Assembly: GCA_030490835.1 (NCBI GenBank) | Contig: CM059971.1 | Coordinates: 126,140,564 to 126,204,563 of the forward strand | Length of the DNA stretch: 64,000 bases | Direction: 5' to 3' | Source of the DNA: Annona cherimola | Lineage: Eukaryota; Streptophyta; Magnoliopsida; Magnoliales; Annonaceae | Part shown: piece by piece, positions 10,457 to 22,000 of the stretch | How the letters are laid out: each line of letters starts with the position of its first letter | Position numbering within the stretch: position 1 is the first letter of the stretch | Program-made: the position numbers and the translations under genes | Notes under the pieces: model-generated | Database searches by the model: none | What the model saw: only the letters and a program-made list of their open reading frames with translations | What the model was told of the DNA's origin: nothing

Positions 10457-13304
10457 TCAACGACGCCTCCTACGGTAGTCAGCATCAGATTCACCACTCT
10501 CACGGAAACGAGGGTTCTTCTCCTGCATCATAAATAGAATGAGATCCAAGTACTTAATTATTCAAAAACACATACCAATGAATAAACACATGCCAATGAC
10601 TATGAGGAAGCTGTTACCATTCTTGTTTCTTGATCTGAGTTTCTCCTATAATCTTGGTCTGCACTTCTCTTGGACATCTCAGGGGCATAATGATCATCGT
10701 CATGATGCCTCTTGAGATCATAATCTGTTTGTTAGACAGAAACATCAAAGAAAAAGTTAGATGATATCCCCTTCCAATGTTAACAAGAGGAATTATAAAT
10801 CATCATCATATGAATCTGCATTTAAAATGGCAAATTTCTTGCCTTGCAAAAATAAAAGAACAGAAGTTTTTTGCTTACTTACCTCTGCCATGTCTATATG
10901 AGCCACCATGTCTGCCATCTGCACAAGTCACGACAGGACCATGAGCACTAAATTTGTGCTTGAACAATAATGGAGGGTGAACCAACTACACCGGCTGTTA
11001 AATTTGAAATCAAGCCTCTTATTCTCTATACCTTTTTCTTCTTGTTTTATTCATATGAAGTACAGCCCGTAGCCAAAAAAACCTAGTTCTGAAACCATAG
11101 TTTAAAACCTTGACTAACAGCTAAGTTACATTAATGCCTAAGAACTGAGGGTTTTAACCATACTTTATGAAAATGTCATTAACGTAAAGCAAAGTATTCA
11201 AAGGTTTAGCACAATATTGTCTTGAGAAAAGTACAAAATGGAGAGGTTTACTCAAAAGTACAATATGGTATATGGAGAGGTCTAGCCAAGCAAACCTGAG
11301 ACATCAATTTCGGGAGTTCTTAACTCTTCAAAGCGTATGATGCTCAAAGATCCAGATGAAGCAAATTAGTCAAAGCTCGCCATAAGGATTTTGAGACTCG
11401 CACCATAGTAGTGATAGTAGTGTAAATTCATGCTGCTAAACAACGATATTTTCATTATGTATTTAGCCAAGTCCCAATAGTAATAATTTACAAAGAATTT
11501 CCATTGAAAATGATTAATTCTGAGTTTTGGCATTTGAAAACTGATGATTAAGTGGGTCTACCATCTACCCAGACACACTCAGTAGCAAACAAGACATTTC
11601 CACTGTAGTAAATGAGTTTGAATCTGAAATCTGATTGCTAAAATATTGCAATTTGGGTGCAGTGCTTTTTAGGCCAATAATTTTGACAAGTTGTTTCAAA
11701 ATTATACATCAGCAACAAGAAACATTCATTAAAAAGGGATCCAAAAAATTCGTCCCAAAACTTACATGGGATCGCTGGTTGGAAAGAATCCAATGATCCT
11801 CCACCACAATCCACTAGCTGATGCTGTGCCTCGAGCTCTTTCTGGACCAATTTCCCATATCCACCTCTGCGTGAAACTTGTTAGGGAGATACACTAATGG
11901 CTAGAAAGGCATCAGTCCTTGTGAACAACTTAAATAAATGAAGCACAACAATCGAATAATTTCATCATGAATGCCTGTGTGCCTATAAGATGTATGTATG
12001 CACACCTATGTGTTACTACCCAAAAAGCGGTGAAATATAAAACCTTAAAACTCATGGTGAACTTGACAACCTGGAATGGATTCAATCCCACCATTTCAAG
12101 AGTCCATAAAGCTCAGAGCCTAGAAGTCATCCAGCCTGTGTAACTGTGTTCGAGGAGATCAGACCATCAAAGAATGCTTTCTATTAGGGTTGGACATTGC
12201 TGTATAAGACATTAAATCATAGAACTAAAACACACAAGCAGGAAAAAGCATGTATCACACAATATCATAAAACTCACAAGTACAGTAAAGCAACTATGCA
12301 TCTTGCATATATATAAGGTTAGAATTAGCATTGCACAATACTGAATAAATTCATTAAAGAATCTAATAATTGTCTGTAAAAGGATATCAGGATCATATTC
12401 AGTGCGATATTCATCATGCACCTAAGACACAGGACCGGTCAACATTAGATAAGCAGAGTATGATAACAGAAAATCAAAGTCATAGAAAGATCAGAGATTA
12501 GGAATGACAACCAATATAGAAGCAGTTTACCTGACCACCGCTGCAGCCCTGTCCCCATTGTCTGCATTCTTGGAACCCCCAATCAAAATCAACACGAATT
12601 GGCGATCATCAAGAATAGTACAACTTATGTATTTAACAGAATCCTCAGCATCCTGTCTGGAATAGCATCTGATCAATAAAGCATTGATGTGACGGTCAGG
12701 AGATAGAAAATGAAGGTGAATACTATGTAAGCAAGGCAATTGGCAATTTCAATTATAATACACTATCATGACAGACAAGAAGCTTAGCTGCTGACACATT
12801 TGAGAGGTTCAAACTATTTCATACATGCTACAAGGCAATGATGAAAAATGGAGCACAACATTAGGTCGAAACTGACATTGGGATGCATGAAATGGATCGT
12901 TTCTCAATCAATCAAATAAGAAATCATGCAAACCTCAGAGATGGACACAATATCACAATCACACATGATTGCCATCATATAAGAATGCCTGATTGTGAAA
13001 CAGAATTAAAAATTTATTCAATAGACATCATATTGAATTAATTTGCTATGGACCAACATAAATGAATAGGGGAACCTTACATGACAAAACAAAAGCCACA
13101 TGGAGTTTTAGTGTTCTTGTCAAGACCCATGATTATTTTCTTAATTTCTCCAGCTCGAGAAAATAGTTCATAAACCTGTTCTTCAGTTGTATAAAAGGAC
13201 ATATTCTCAATATAAACAGTCATTGAGGTTTAGAGTGCCTGTTCATATTCTCCCTGTGTTCCAGGAAATCTTTTATCCCAATATGCTGAAAGCTTGGTTG
13301 GATC
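10457..13304 (-). pseudogene. CBP20: nuclear cap-binding protein subunit 2 (CBP20) pseudogene, introns retained
   Basis: Homologous exons on the minus strand: 13304-13081, 12668-12531, 12421-12388, 11870-11766, 10918-10883, 10724-10618, 10522-10457. They encode DPTKLSAYWDKRFPGTQ, the RRM with [51 protein letters not shown] and an RS/RD-like tail ending YRRRRR. Breaks: an in-frame TAA at 13232-13230, just before the RRM, and a 1-nt deletion near 12600, right after DDR, which shifts the rest of the RRM. Substitutions such as Gly to Cys in the following segment also suggest relaxed constraint. The usual first coding exon (a few residues) was not found. In intact form the protein pairs with CBP80 on the m7G cap in the nucleus. 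Because introns remain, this is a DNA-level duplicate or a decayed original, not a processed copy. Sequencing error is a less likely alternative, given several independent lesions. Confidence 0.85.
11871..12387 (-). other. U12-type AT-AC intron in the CBP20 pseudogene
   Basis: Read on the minus strand, the intron begins ATATCCTTTT, the full U12-type 5' splice consensus, and ends AC. The branch-site-like TCCCTAAC lies ~10 bases before the end. Removing it joins DEYRTEYDPG to RGGYGK exactly as in intact CBP20 proteins, whereas no GT-AG alternative restores the frame. From memory, Arabidopsis CBP20 also has an AT-AC intron, so the position is probably ancient. Confidence 0.9.
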
Positions 13305-13357
13305 CTGACATTCACACAGCAAAAGTTACAACATGAAAAGCAAGGAGTAGAAAATAT

Positions 13358-13689
13358 TTTTTTTTTTTTTTTTTTTTTTGATTGGTACAAGTACATATCT
13401 CAACACATATCATACTTGAAGATCTGAGACATTCTTACAAATATAAGGGATACATCTTTCCCAAAGAAGTCTGGAGACACAGCTCCACGAAAGAATAAGG
13501 AAGACACAGCTTCCAAACAACCACCTGGGAGACCACCTGCTCCCACATTACATCCATCCGGGAGACCTACTTGCTCCCACGCATATATCTATCGAAATCC
13601 GCACGCCTGCGGATTCGAACTCTCGACCGACTGCGCGCACGCGTTTCTGCGCCGCAGTCGGCCACCAACCGAGCTAGCCTCGGTTGGTT
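13358..13689 (-). mobile_element. tRNA-derived SINE with 15-bp target-site duplication
   Basis: On the minus strand the head carries a box A (TAGCTCGGTTGG) and a box B (AGTTCGAATCC) of an RNA polymerase III promoter in a GC-rich tRNA-like segment. The element ends in a ~23-base poly(A), seen as T-run 13357-13379 on the plus strand. It is flanked by aggagtagaaaatat at 13343-13357 and 13690-13704. These are the marks of LINE-driven retroposition. It lies just upstream of the pseudogene exon starting at 13304, probably inside its former first intron or promoter. Confidence 0.9.
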
Positions 13690-13704
13690 AGGAGTAGAAA
13701 ATAT

Positions 13705-14903
13705 CGAAGTTAAAAGAAACGCGAGAAAAATAAAATATTGTGATTGACCGGTTGGTTGTTGATACAAATGGTCCTTCTAGACAATAAGAAAATACCAAAA
13801 TACCAGACAGAGAATAACATAATACATCACATTGGTGGTAACTTAGCCTAAAGACAAAAAACAACAGGTACAAGAAAGACATGCGACATGATGAACAATG
13901 TTAAAAGTGGCGTTTAAAACGCTAATCTTCCATTAACCCATCCTTCTAGGAGTTAAGTTCAACTATTAGCAAAAAAATGTCTACAAATTTTCAAAAAGTG
14001 ATAAAACTTGATACATATGTTAAATACATTTACATTACCAATTGTAAAAAAAGTTTTCAAAAAATAAAAAATAGATTTTTGCACTAGGGTGCACCGAGGC
14101 TTGACTAAGTGCACCCAGGTGCATTTAGCATAAACCCATTCTCAAAAGGATCAGGATACTGTGCACTTTAGATTTTTTTTGAATTCGTGGATTTTTTCGA
14201 ATTTTTTTAAAAATCGAGGTATTTAATAGTGACATTTTAATAATTTTACTTCTAAAATGCTACTATTTTTAAAAAATCTAAAAAATATTTATAAATATCT
14301 AAAAATGATAAAAGTCGATATATATATTGAATATACTTAGATTAACAGTTGTATAAAAAATTTCTAAAGAATAAAAAACAAAATTTTGCATTAAGTGCAC
14401 ACCAGCGCATTTTAGCCGCCTAGCTTCGGCCCTTCCGAAAACCAAACACACCCATAAATAGGTTAGCTGTTTTTAATGGGAACCCGAGTTTCGTGAGGGT
14501 GCAACCGTTGGAAAGTTCGATTTATAAAAAGACTAATTTTAATTTTGGTATTTCTTCTGATTGACCTACATTATTTCAGTTGGACACAAAGCTGGGATAA
14601 TTTAATTTAATTTAATTTATTTTTTATTTTTAACTTTCCTGAACCCCCAAATTGCAGACAAATTTCCCATACACCTTATTGGGAGACGAATTCTCCACAC
14701 CGCCGCACAGGCGAGGATTCGAGCACGACAAGCTGACAGCCAGCCAGCGTCCGTGACCAACAAGGTACGCCCCGTTGGCAATCTTGCTATTATTAATGTT
14801 TGGGGCGAATCTGCAATCTCCATATAGTTCGATGGCAGCAAGCCTCTCTTGTTTGAAGTGAAAACCTCGACAAAACCCTGAGCCTCCTTTTCGTCTCTCA
14901 GCA
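13705..14903. other. intergenic with relics of the family A fold-back repeat; NFD6-like promoter
   Basis: Around 13960-14100 and 14160-14410 are two stretches carrying the family A core (a run like GATAAAACTTGATACATATG followed by TTAAATACA) next to GGTGCACC-type ends. They look like degraded or nested fold-back elements without clear target duplications. The last ~300 bases are the likely promoter and 5' leader of the gene starting at 14904. Confidence 0.45.
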
Positions 14904-15325
14904 ATGGCCGCCGCAGTGAACTGCTTCAGGGCAGCATTACGGTCCTCGCCCTCTCTTCGCAAGGCGGCAGCGGAACTCGCTGCAGATGCCAAATGCTCTC
15001 GCTTACCTTTCTCTCGTATGTCCAAGCCAAACCCTAACCTCCCTCGCTTCATCAGGTTCGAGTCGATGCGCTGGATCATCTAGTCCAAACCGTTTATCTA
15101 AGTCAACCCACCCAAATGACTGTTCTAATTCACTCATTTAAAGGGGAGGATGCATATAGATCATAAGGATTTCTGCTGGATTTCAGGTCTCCGGTGGAGA
15201 TGAGTTGCTGCGTGGAAACGCTGCTGCCGCTGCACAGCGCCACTGCATCGGCGGTTCTGACCTCCATGCTTGCTGTCTCACGCAGCAGTTTCTGGCTTTC
15301 TGAAGGCATTCTCTCTCCTTCCTGA
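14904..15325 (+). CDS. NFD6-like: NUCLEAR FUSION DEFECTIVE 6-like mitochondrial protein (2 exons, 96 aa)
   Basis: Exons 14904-15055 and 15187-15325 join in phase (AG|G) to give 96 residues. The N-terminal half is rich in Arg, Ala and Ser with few acidic residues (MAAAVNCFRAALRSSPSLRK), as in a mitochondrial presequence, and leads to the conserved block SPVEMSCCVETLLPLHSATA and SAVLTSMLAVSRSSFWLSEG typical of the plant NFD6 family. The reading ends GILSPS at 15323-15325. Related genes often use alternative 3' exons, and the sequence after 15325 could supply some, so the extreme C-terminus is less certain. The family is needed for polar nuclear fusion in the female gametophyte; its biochemical activity is unknown. 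It lies head-to-head with the CBP20 pseudogene. Confidence 0.8.
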
Positions 15326-18184
15326 ATTTGGTATTTGATTTGCATTCACATCTTTGCAAATATGAGAAGTCGTGTTCTTTTTTCTTTCCAGTACTCATTA
15401 AAAGATCGATGGCATGAAACTGCCCATATACCAGTCCAGGGGTTTTATGTCCAGGAACCACTTTTCGATAATACCAAGACTTTCTATCTCTAACTGAAGT
15501 AATGAAGGAAAAACAAAATGCAGGAACGCAATAAGGTTATAATGACTGTGAAAAAGATTGTCTATGAAATATACTGAGTACCACCTTATTGTGATGGAAG
15601 TGAATGCCTAATCTTGAAAGCATTTCCTCACTTCCCCTGTTTAGTCTTTCCAGTATAAGTAAACAAACTGCCCTCTAGGTTCTAACTGCTGTTGGTGCAT
15701 CTCCCTTAACTTCTCTAGTGATCATCAACCTTCCATAGAACCTTTGTAACTCCTTCCATAGAACTTCTGCAGTTTCTTTACAAATGCGTTGTGTTTGCTC
15801 TTACCATTTCTCATCCATATGTTTGCAAAGACATGCACATGTAATTAGGAACACATCTTTATTGATCTCTCAATCATTCGACTTTTTCCCATGTTTACGT
15901 CTCAGTTGCTTATGCTGATGGTTATTCCATGAACTTCAATTGAATCTTGATAGCTTGATTGATGAGTATCATTATCTAATAACCTTCCAGTTTTGTGAAT
16001 TTTCTCTGTGTTCACAAACATCATGATGCTTTTCCTGGTAACCTGGCTTTTCTATTTTTGGAGAGACTATCAATCAAAGTAGTTTTCAATTGCACCAATA
16101 GTTACCACGCTCTTGTTAGAGTATGTTATCTGGCTCAATTGTCTTTACTTTTCTCTTTCTTCCCAGGTGTACCCGCCAGCCAAGTGCCTACCTTTTCAGT
16201 TTTATACTCATATACTGGTGTAGAAGTGAAATATGGAAAAGAGACTTGCCTAAACACAAAACTGGTTGGGCAGATAACTTGCGAACAAGAATAGAAACTA
16301 GCTATGAAAACAATTTTATTAAAAGATTATTCAGATAAATCATCAAATCACTAGTGAAACTTTGAGTTCAGTCATATAAGTCCACCGAAAGTTACTTATG
16401 AGTTGAGAGCTCAACCAAAATCTTTCTTTAAAAAAATTTTCAATCAGCAATGAACCATTAAGCTCAGCTACTTAAGTGTCTCTATATTCACAAGGGTAGT
16501 AGCAACCTAATGGAGTTGATTTTGTAATTTTTCCGTGCATTTATTAAATAATGAAGTTCTATGAATTAAAACCTTCTGGGAGCAGACTGGCCAGCTACTA
16601 ATTTGTCAATTCCTGTTGAATTTGTTCACAATTATGGTTCGCTCCAGTTTTGATACTGCCAAGCAAAACCATGATAAATTTTTGAACATTGCCTTGTTGA
16701 TCTTATAACTTGTTTAGCTTAGAAGTTCAATGGCATGCTTTATTTGTCTTTATTTAGCTTTGTTCTCGTTGTTTCTTGATCTGTTTGCCTTTCTCGTTGG
16801 CTTTTGGTTTGATAGAAGAATGTTTCTTCTTGTAGGACAAGATGAAACTAGATGATGATCAAGCAAACAAACATGGAATAGCATCTATCTTTCTTGCTCT
16901 TCTCTGATGTTTTCCTTCAAGTGAATTAATGGATGAACTTGTTTAGTCAAGGCAACCGTTTCATTCAAATGAGGACTTGTGGATTTTTATGTTATATTTG
17001 AGTTGATGGAAAGATATTCAACAATCATGGGAAAATTTACAGAGGCAATTATTGTTGTTCATTTGATGCACTACACTTAATGTGGCTGTATCTGCATCTT
17101 CTTTAACAAAGCTTCTGTTTTGCATCGCATCTTGTTAACTGCTGGATGAATACACATACACTGATTTGTTGTATTTAATCAGCTCCTTCTGATGACGTCT
17201 GACGGATGGCCAATGGAGATTGAAGCTGACGATGTTTGTAGAAATATCTTCATCTTAATTTCAATGTTAGTTTCTCACGACAATAACTGAATGCGCTGCA
17301 AGATTTACCTTGTGATCTGATTCTTTACGAATTGTGCTGTTCATTTAGATGCATTGTGTATTGCGCACATTCTCACGATGTCCTGTGCTGGGAGCAAGAG
17401 AAGCAATTTACTGGTCATTTTTAGGTAAAATTTCTGTTGTTGGTAGCTTAATCATATTTTTCCCCTGCACAATTGCTTCGTGTAACAGTTGAATAATTGG
17501 AATGCTGAGGATCCTATTACCAATCATAATTTCAGAGGCTATTCCATTATTTCAAAGGCCGAGTTTGATTTCATTTCAAGACACCCTTATGTACGTTGGA
17601 ACAAAAATTCCAGCCAAATAACGACTTCCTAATAATCAATGGAGTTGGGATATGAAGGTATGGAGGCAGCTAGATGAGGGAGGCTTTGTAGTGGGTCATA
17701 TCTTTGTTATCTATGACTTTCTTGCAACTCTAACTGCTGAGTTCATAAATAAGTCGAGGATGAAATTACTGGAATTTAGCTGCGGAAAGCTTTGAGATTT
17801 GCAACATAATCATAAAAGCTCCGGGACAGGAGAACTAAAATGTGTTTGCTTAAATATTTTAGTACAGACCTTTTAATATATGTATATGTCTTGAGTAACC
17901 TTTTTCTATTAAAAAAATTGCAACATTCTTGCTATCGTATTTTAAAAATTGTTTTTAGCTTACGTGATTATAAAGTCAACCAAGTGCAGGTTCAGGATCA
18001 TCCTATTGGATGGAGTGAGATGAGGTTTTTTTTTATTCCGAGAATTTTTTCGGTATTATTTTTAAGTCTTCTATACGATCTCTCATATCTAAATACATAA
18101 TAATTTTTATTTTTCCATTCTTAATATAATTTTTTATCTGATATACATGTGCGTTTAATTGATGCTCTTTTAGAAATATGATAA

Positions 18185-18418
18185 AGGGTTAATTTTAAAT
18201 ATATTCGCAACATTTGCCTTTAATTATAAGTATATGCACTAAGTTTGAAAATTTTAATATATACTGACTAAATGTATCATTAAATCTAAATATACGTGAA
18301 ATCAAACATTCTGTCAATTATCTAATGGTATGCTTACTGGATATATGAAATTTTTTCAAATTTAAAGAGTATATTTGTAATTAAGGGAAATATTATAGGT
18401 GAGTTTGAAATTAACCTA
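18185..18418. mobile_element. fold-back MITE with ~70-base terminal inverted repeats
   Basis: The sequence from GGGTTAATTTTAAATATA is mirrored by the end ...GAAATTAACCTA, and both arms continue to match for ~70 bases (for example TTTAATTATAAGTATAT against the inverse of ATATTTGTAATTAAGG). The centre is short and non-coding. Flanking duplication is not clear. Confidence 0.6.
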
Positions 18419-18473
18419 CGCGACCCTTGTTGCGTAAATACTTTTGTTGCCATCTCTAATTGAAGCCATCCTT

Positions 18474-18611
18474 TTTTTTTAAAAAAAATTTATTACATGA
18501 TTTTACGTGTACGAGACAATGCTCCTATTGTTAATAAGAATCGAACCCCCACCCACCGGGCATGAGGCATACGTGCTAGCCTGAAACCATCTGAGCACGG
18601 CCAGGTTTACA
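18474..18611 (-). mobile_element. tRNA-derived SINE-like element
   Basis: On the minus strand there is a tRNA-like head (GTGCTCAGATGG) and a box B (GGTTCGATTCT), followed by an AT-rich tail that ends as T-runs on the plus strand near 18471. The flanks aattgaagccatc (about 18459-18471) and aatcgaagtcatc (about 18611-18623) match at 11 of 13 positions, a plausible aged target duplication. Confidence 0.6.
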
Positions 18612-18888
18612 ATCGAAGTCATCGTCAAGTGAAAGCCGAAGCGCTAAATCCACTGTTTCCGAAGTAACTTTTTCCGACCAAAACCATCAAGTAAAGTCAC
18701 GCAGGTGCGTGAGGTTCTTAGCTTTCCTCAAAATAAGCCAGTGACCATTAAAAATATCTATTTCGCTGAAAATAAGCTGCTGATTGAACAGGGGCCATGG
18801 ACACTAACGGTCCAGATCTGAGATCACCCCGCATTTGCCCGGGAAAAAAGTGGGGGAGGAACAGAGCAGCCTCTTGGCCCTCACGAGG

Positions 18889-18962
18889 TATAAAAACCTC
18901 TTGAGGCGGCTTCGTACGCAGCGTCTTTTCTACGCGTGTTTTATTCTTAGGGTTAGGGTTTT
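18889..18962 (+). promoter_or_regulatory. TATA box and telo-box in the OB-fold gene promoter/leader
   Basis: TATAAAAACC at about 18890 lies ~130 bases before the start codon, inside a small palindrome (CCTCACGAGG ... CCTCTTGAGG). The run TTAGGGTTAGGGTTTT at 18947 is a telo-box (AAACCCTAA on the other strand), an element known in plant promoters of translation, replication and cell-growth genes. Confidence 0.6.
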
Positions 18963-19019
18963 TTTCTTGCGATCTTCTACCCTCTCTCTGTTCGCATCAG
19001 CAGCAGGTAGAGGAGAGCA

Positions 19020-21633
19020 ATGGCGACGACGACGAAAACTCCGATGAGGAAGCCGGTGTTCACAAAGGTCGACCAGCTGAAACCCGGAACCAGCGGCCAC
19101 ACGCTTACGGTCAAAGTGGTCAGTTGCAAGCCGGTGTTACAGAAAAGCCGGGCGTCGTCGGCGCACCTCCGCCCCACCCGCATCTCCGAATGCCTTGTAG
19201 GCGACGAGACCGGCACCATCATCTTCACAGCACGTAATGAACAAGGTAACGCCGCTATGCTTTGTACGTGTGAATGCTGGCATGTCCGTTATTTGTGTGT
19301 GTATGCCGTTTTCTTTCCTCTTTAAACTCTAGGTTCTGTCGAGAAACTTCAATTCCTGATTTTTCTCTTTGATAGAAGTTCTTCAATTTTAATGCATTTG
19401 GATGATCTGGTTACGATTCTTTTCATTCCGCATGATGCCCGCGGACCACAAAGAGAATTTTCCTTTGATTTTCTGCATTTCGATTGATGCCTGCAAACTA
19501 CAAAATCCTGGACCTGTTGAAGGTGAGTCTTCTGGGGAGTTTTCATCCCTGGAAGGACTTATGGACAGCTGCCTGTTGGTAGAGCTGAGGAACTGCGTGG
19601 CCATGGTTTCCATGTTAAATGACTATAATCATAAGGTCTTTGATCCCGTGGCATTTTCAATGTCTTTACTCTTTACTGCTTCTGCAATTGACAATCTAAA
19701 AATTCCTCCGTAAATTTCTGAAATCACTTCCATGCAGAGACTACACACAGATAACCGAAGCTGTTTCGGTAGAATCTAGCAAGAGATAGAGTCGTGCACA
19801 CCTTGGAGTTCAAACCATTATCAGACGGGATACCATTTTGTTTTGTCAATTTGCCTTATTTGCAACTCAGTATCAGGGATAATGGGGATCATACATTTCC
19901 TTCATTCTATGTTACAAATGAATTTTCTTGGATTTTGGCTTTTGACCTTACACCAATGGCTATAGCCAGTTTTTTACTAATGGTCCTGATCCACTGATAT
20001 CTGTTTTGGTAGGAAAAAAAAATCCACAATTGCCAGTAGGCAGAATTTAAGCGTTGAATCCGTGGGCCTAATGTTACATAGCCATACGTAGGTTTTTCCA
20101 ATTTTCTGTTAATCATGGCTTGGACATATAAAACTACACTGGAGAGTGCTTGTTGCATAAGCTTTAGCCTTGCATCTGTTACAATGCATAAGTCATCTGT
20201 GAGGTCATCATGCTAACCATGATGAGTGATCTCCATGGTCTGAATGATACAATAAACTATGACCCTCATGCAGAAGGTATCATCTGAACACCCTTATGAT
20301 AAGATGTATCTGCGTCAGTGGCGAGGAACCCAAATTTGGTTGCAGGAATGCAAGCCCAGATTTGTCTGTCACACCATGTGATCTTGGCATGTCTATTGCA
20401 TGTAGAGTTTTCTGTATAATCGATGAAAAAAAAATTAAAAATTGACCTGCACATCAAATAGCTATGCTAGCATTTTATATATATGTAAAAAAAAACCTAA
20501 AATGCTGCCCTGATCATAGCTTGGATGAGAGGAGGATGTAAGATGAAAAAAGTGTTGTCGTGTGTTGGAAATGAGAAAAGATACATGAGGATTGAAAAAA
20601 GTTGTATTAGAAATGAAAAAAGTAGGTTATTATTTTCTGAAAATGGGAAAAAATATTTTTGGGAAATGGTAGATTCATCCCATCCATATGTCATCCCCAT
20701 CCTATATGAATTATATTTCCGATCAGTCCTAAGTGTTTTTAGAAGAATAAGTGACTGAATGCAATTTGAATTTCTTAGATGTAGTTTGAGTGTTGGCATA
20801 GGATCTCTAGGACCAGGATTTTCATATAATTTGCCATCTCAGGTGGACATTGATGGGGCAAGAGGCGCCTGGATTCTAATTTTTAATGTAGGCAAATTCA
20901 TACTCTCGGTGTTGCACCCAATGAACAAAATGGAGTGTGCTCAAGGGTTTTTCTTTGGAATGTGAAGGATCTATTTTGATAGGAAATGGACCAACATGTT
21001 TGTTACTGATAACTTTTTTTTTTTTGATAGGATATGTTTGTTGCTGATAACTAAATACAACTTCATTCAACTGGGAAAACCAGGCAATAATGATTTGCTA
21101 GCATATAATCAATGGTGGAAGCTAGCCTACTTAATTTGACAATATCTAGATAATCAACAAAACCTTGAGTTGTTGCATTAAGTTTATCATTTCCATTTTT
21201 GTGTCAACATGCTCGTGTGCTTTTTATATATTTTGAATAAACAAGGTTTATTGCAGCCTGGCCTTTTAGTACAGATTTGTGTTAGTGATGTACGCCTGTA
21301 TAGGAGACTGTTTTAGATTTGGCGTTGTGTTTCTTCATTTGAAAATTTTACCAAAACTGAATTATCTTATGCTCTCATCAAATGATGATTTGATTATTTT
21401 ACATAATTGGCAATCATGCATTTGCTCTGTTGGCAGTTGACTTGATGAAACCTGATACTACCGTGATATTGAGAAATGCAAAGATCGATATGTTTAAGGG
21501 GTCAATGAGGCTTGCAGTTGACAAGTGGGGTCGTGTTGAAGTCACTGAGCCCGCCAAATTTGACGTGAAAGAAGATAACAATTTGTCTCTGGTCGAGTAC
21601 GAGCTGGTGAGTGTCGTGGATGAAGGACCTTGA
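19020..21633 (+). CDS. OB-fold single-stranded nucleic-acid-binding protein (2 exons, 140 aa)
   Basis: Exons 19020-19245 and 21437-21633 join GAACAAG|TTGAC in phase, giving 140 residues. The protein carries one OB fold: FTKVDQLKPGTSGHTLTVKV opens the barrel, CLVGDETGTIIFTARNEQ is the central strand pair, then RNAKIDMFKGSMRLAVDKWG and an acidic tail. It closely matches the Arabidopsis At4g28440 type and resembles the OB subunit of human SOSS-B (ssDNA sensor) in domain plan. Binding to ssDNA or RNA is expected; the exact plant role is not settled. The 2.2-kb intron is non-coding. In Arabidopsis the next locus number, At4g28450, is the DCAF13/SOF1 homologue, so the pair here looks like conserved linkage. 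Confidence 0.9.
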
Positions 21634-22000
21634 TCAGTTCTCTGCGTTGCTTCATAGGAACATGGAGAAGCGTCAAACTTAATGATTTGATGAAGGCATT
21701 AGTACAAAGATAAAAATTTCTAAAAAAACAACAGTTTGAAGGCTGTATACAAAATCTTGTTAAAGGTCGTGATCTTTTGCTGTCTTTTCTAAGTATTGCC
21801 TCGTTGACCTCAGTTTTAGCTTACAGTGTTGGCAGGGATTTGGGTTGGTGTAAAAATGTATGTGCTTGTTGATTCTGCTATATGAACATGGAGATGCCCC
21901 CGAACACAGTACTTGAGAAAGTAAATGAATTAGTGCTTATAATAAAATTCCTTGTCAATTCATTCGCGCGCGTGTGTGTATATATATATATATATTCAGG

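Larger units (their letters stand above)
15326..19019. other. 3.7-kb stretch without a certain gene
   Basis: It probably contains the 3' UTR and possible alternative 3' exons of the NFD6-like gene in its first 1.5 kb. Candidate splice acceptors precede short open pieces, for example after TTCTTGTAG near 16836. Further on are a fold-back MITE (18185-18418), a SINE-like repeat (18474-18611) and the promoter of the OB-fold gene. Confidence 0.4.

Noticed and set aside
12961..13010. Possible extra exon of the CBP20 relic (between splice-like AG and GT)
   Set aside because: Including it breaks the conserved join GFCFV to YSR; it is better read as intron, though a cryptic exon cannot be excluded.
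19402..19713. 103-codon open frame in the OB-fold gene intron
   Set aside because: No family resemblance and no splice connection that keeps the OB fold intact; the direct join of 19245 to 21437 gives the expected protein.
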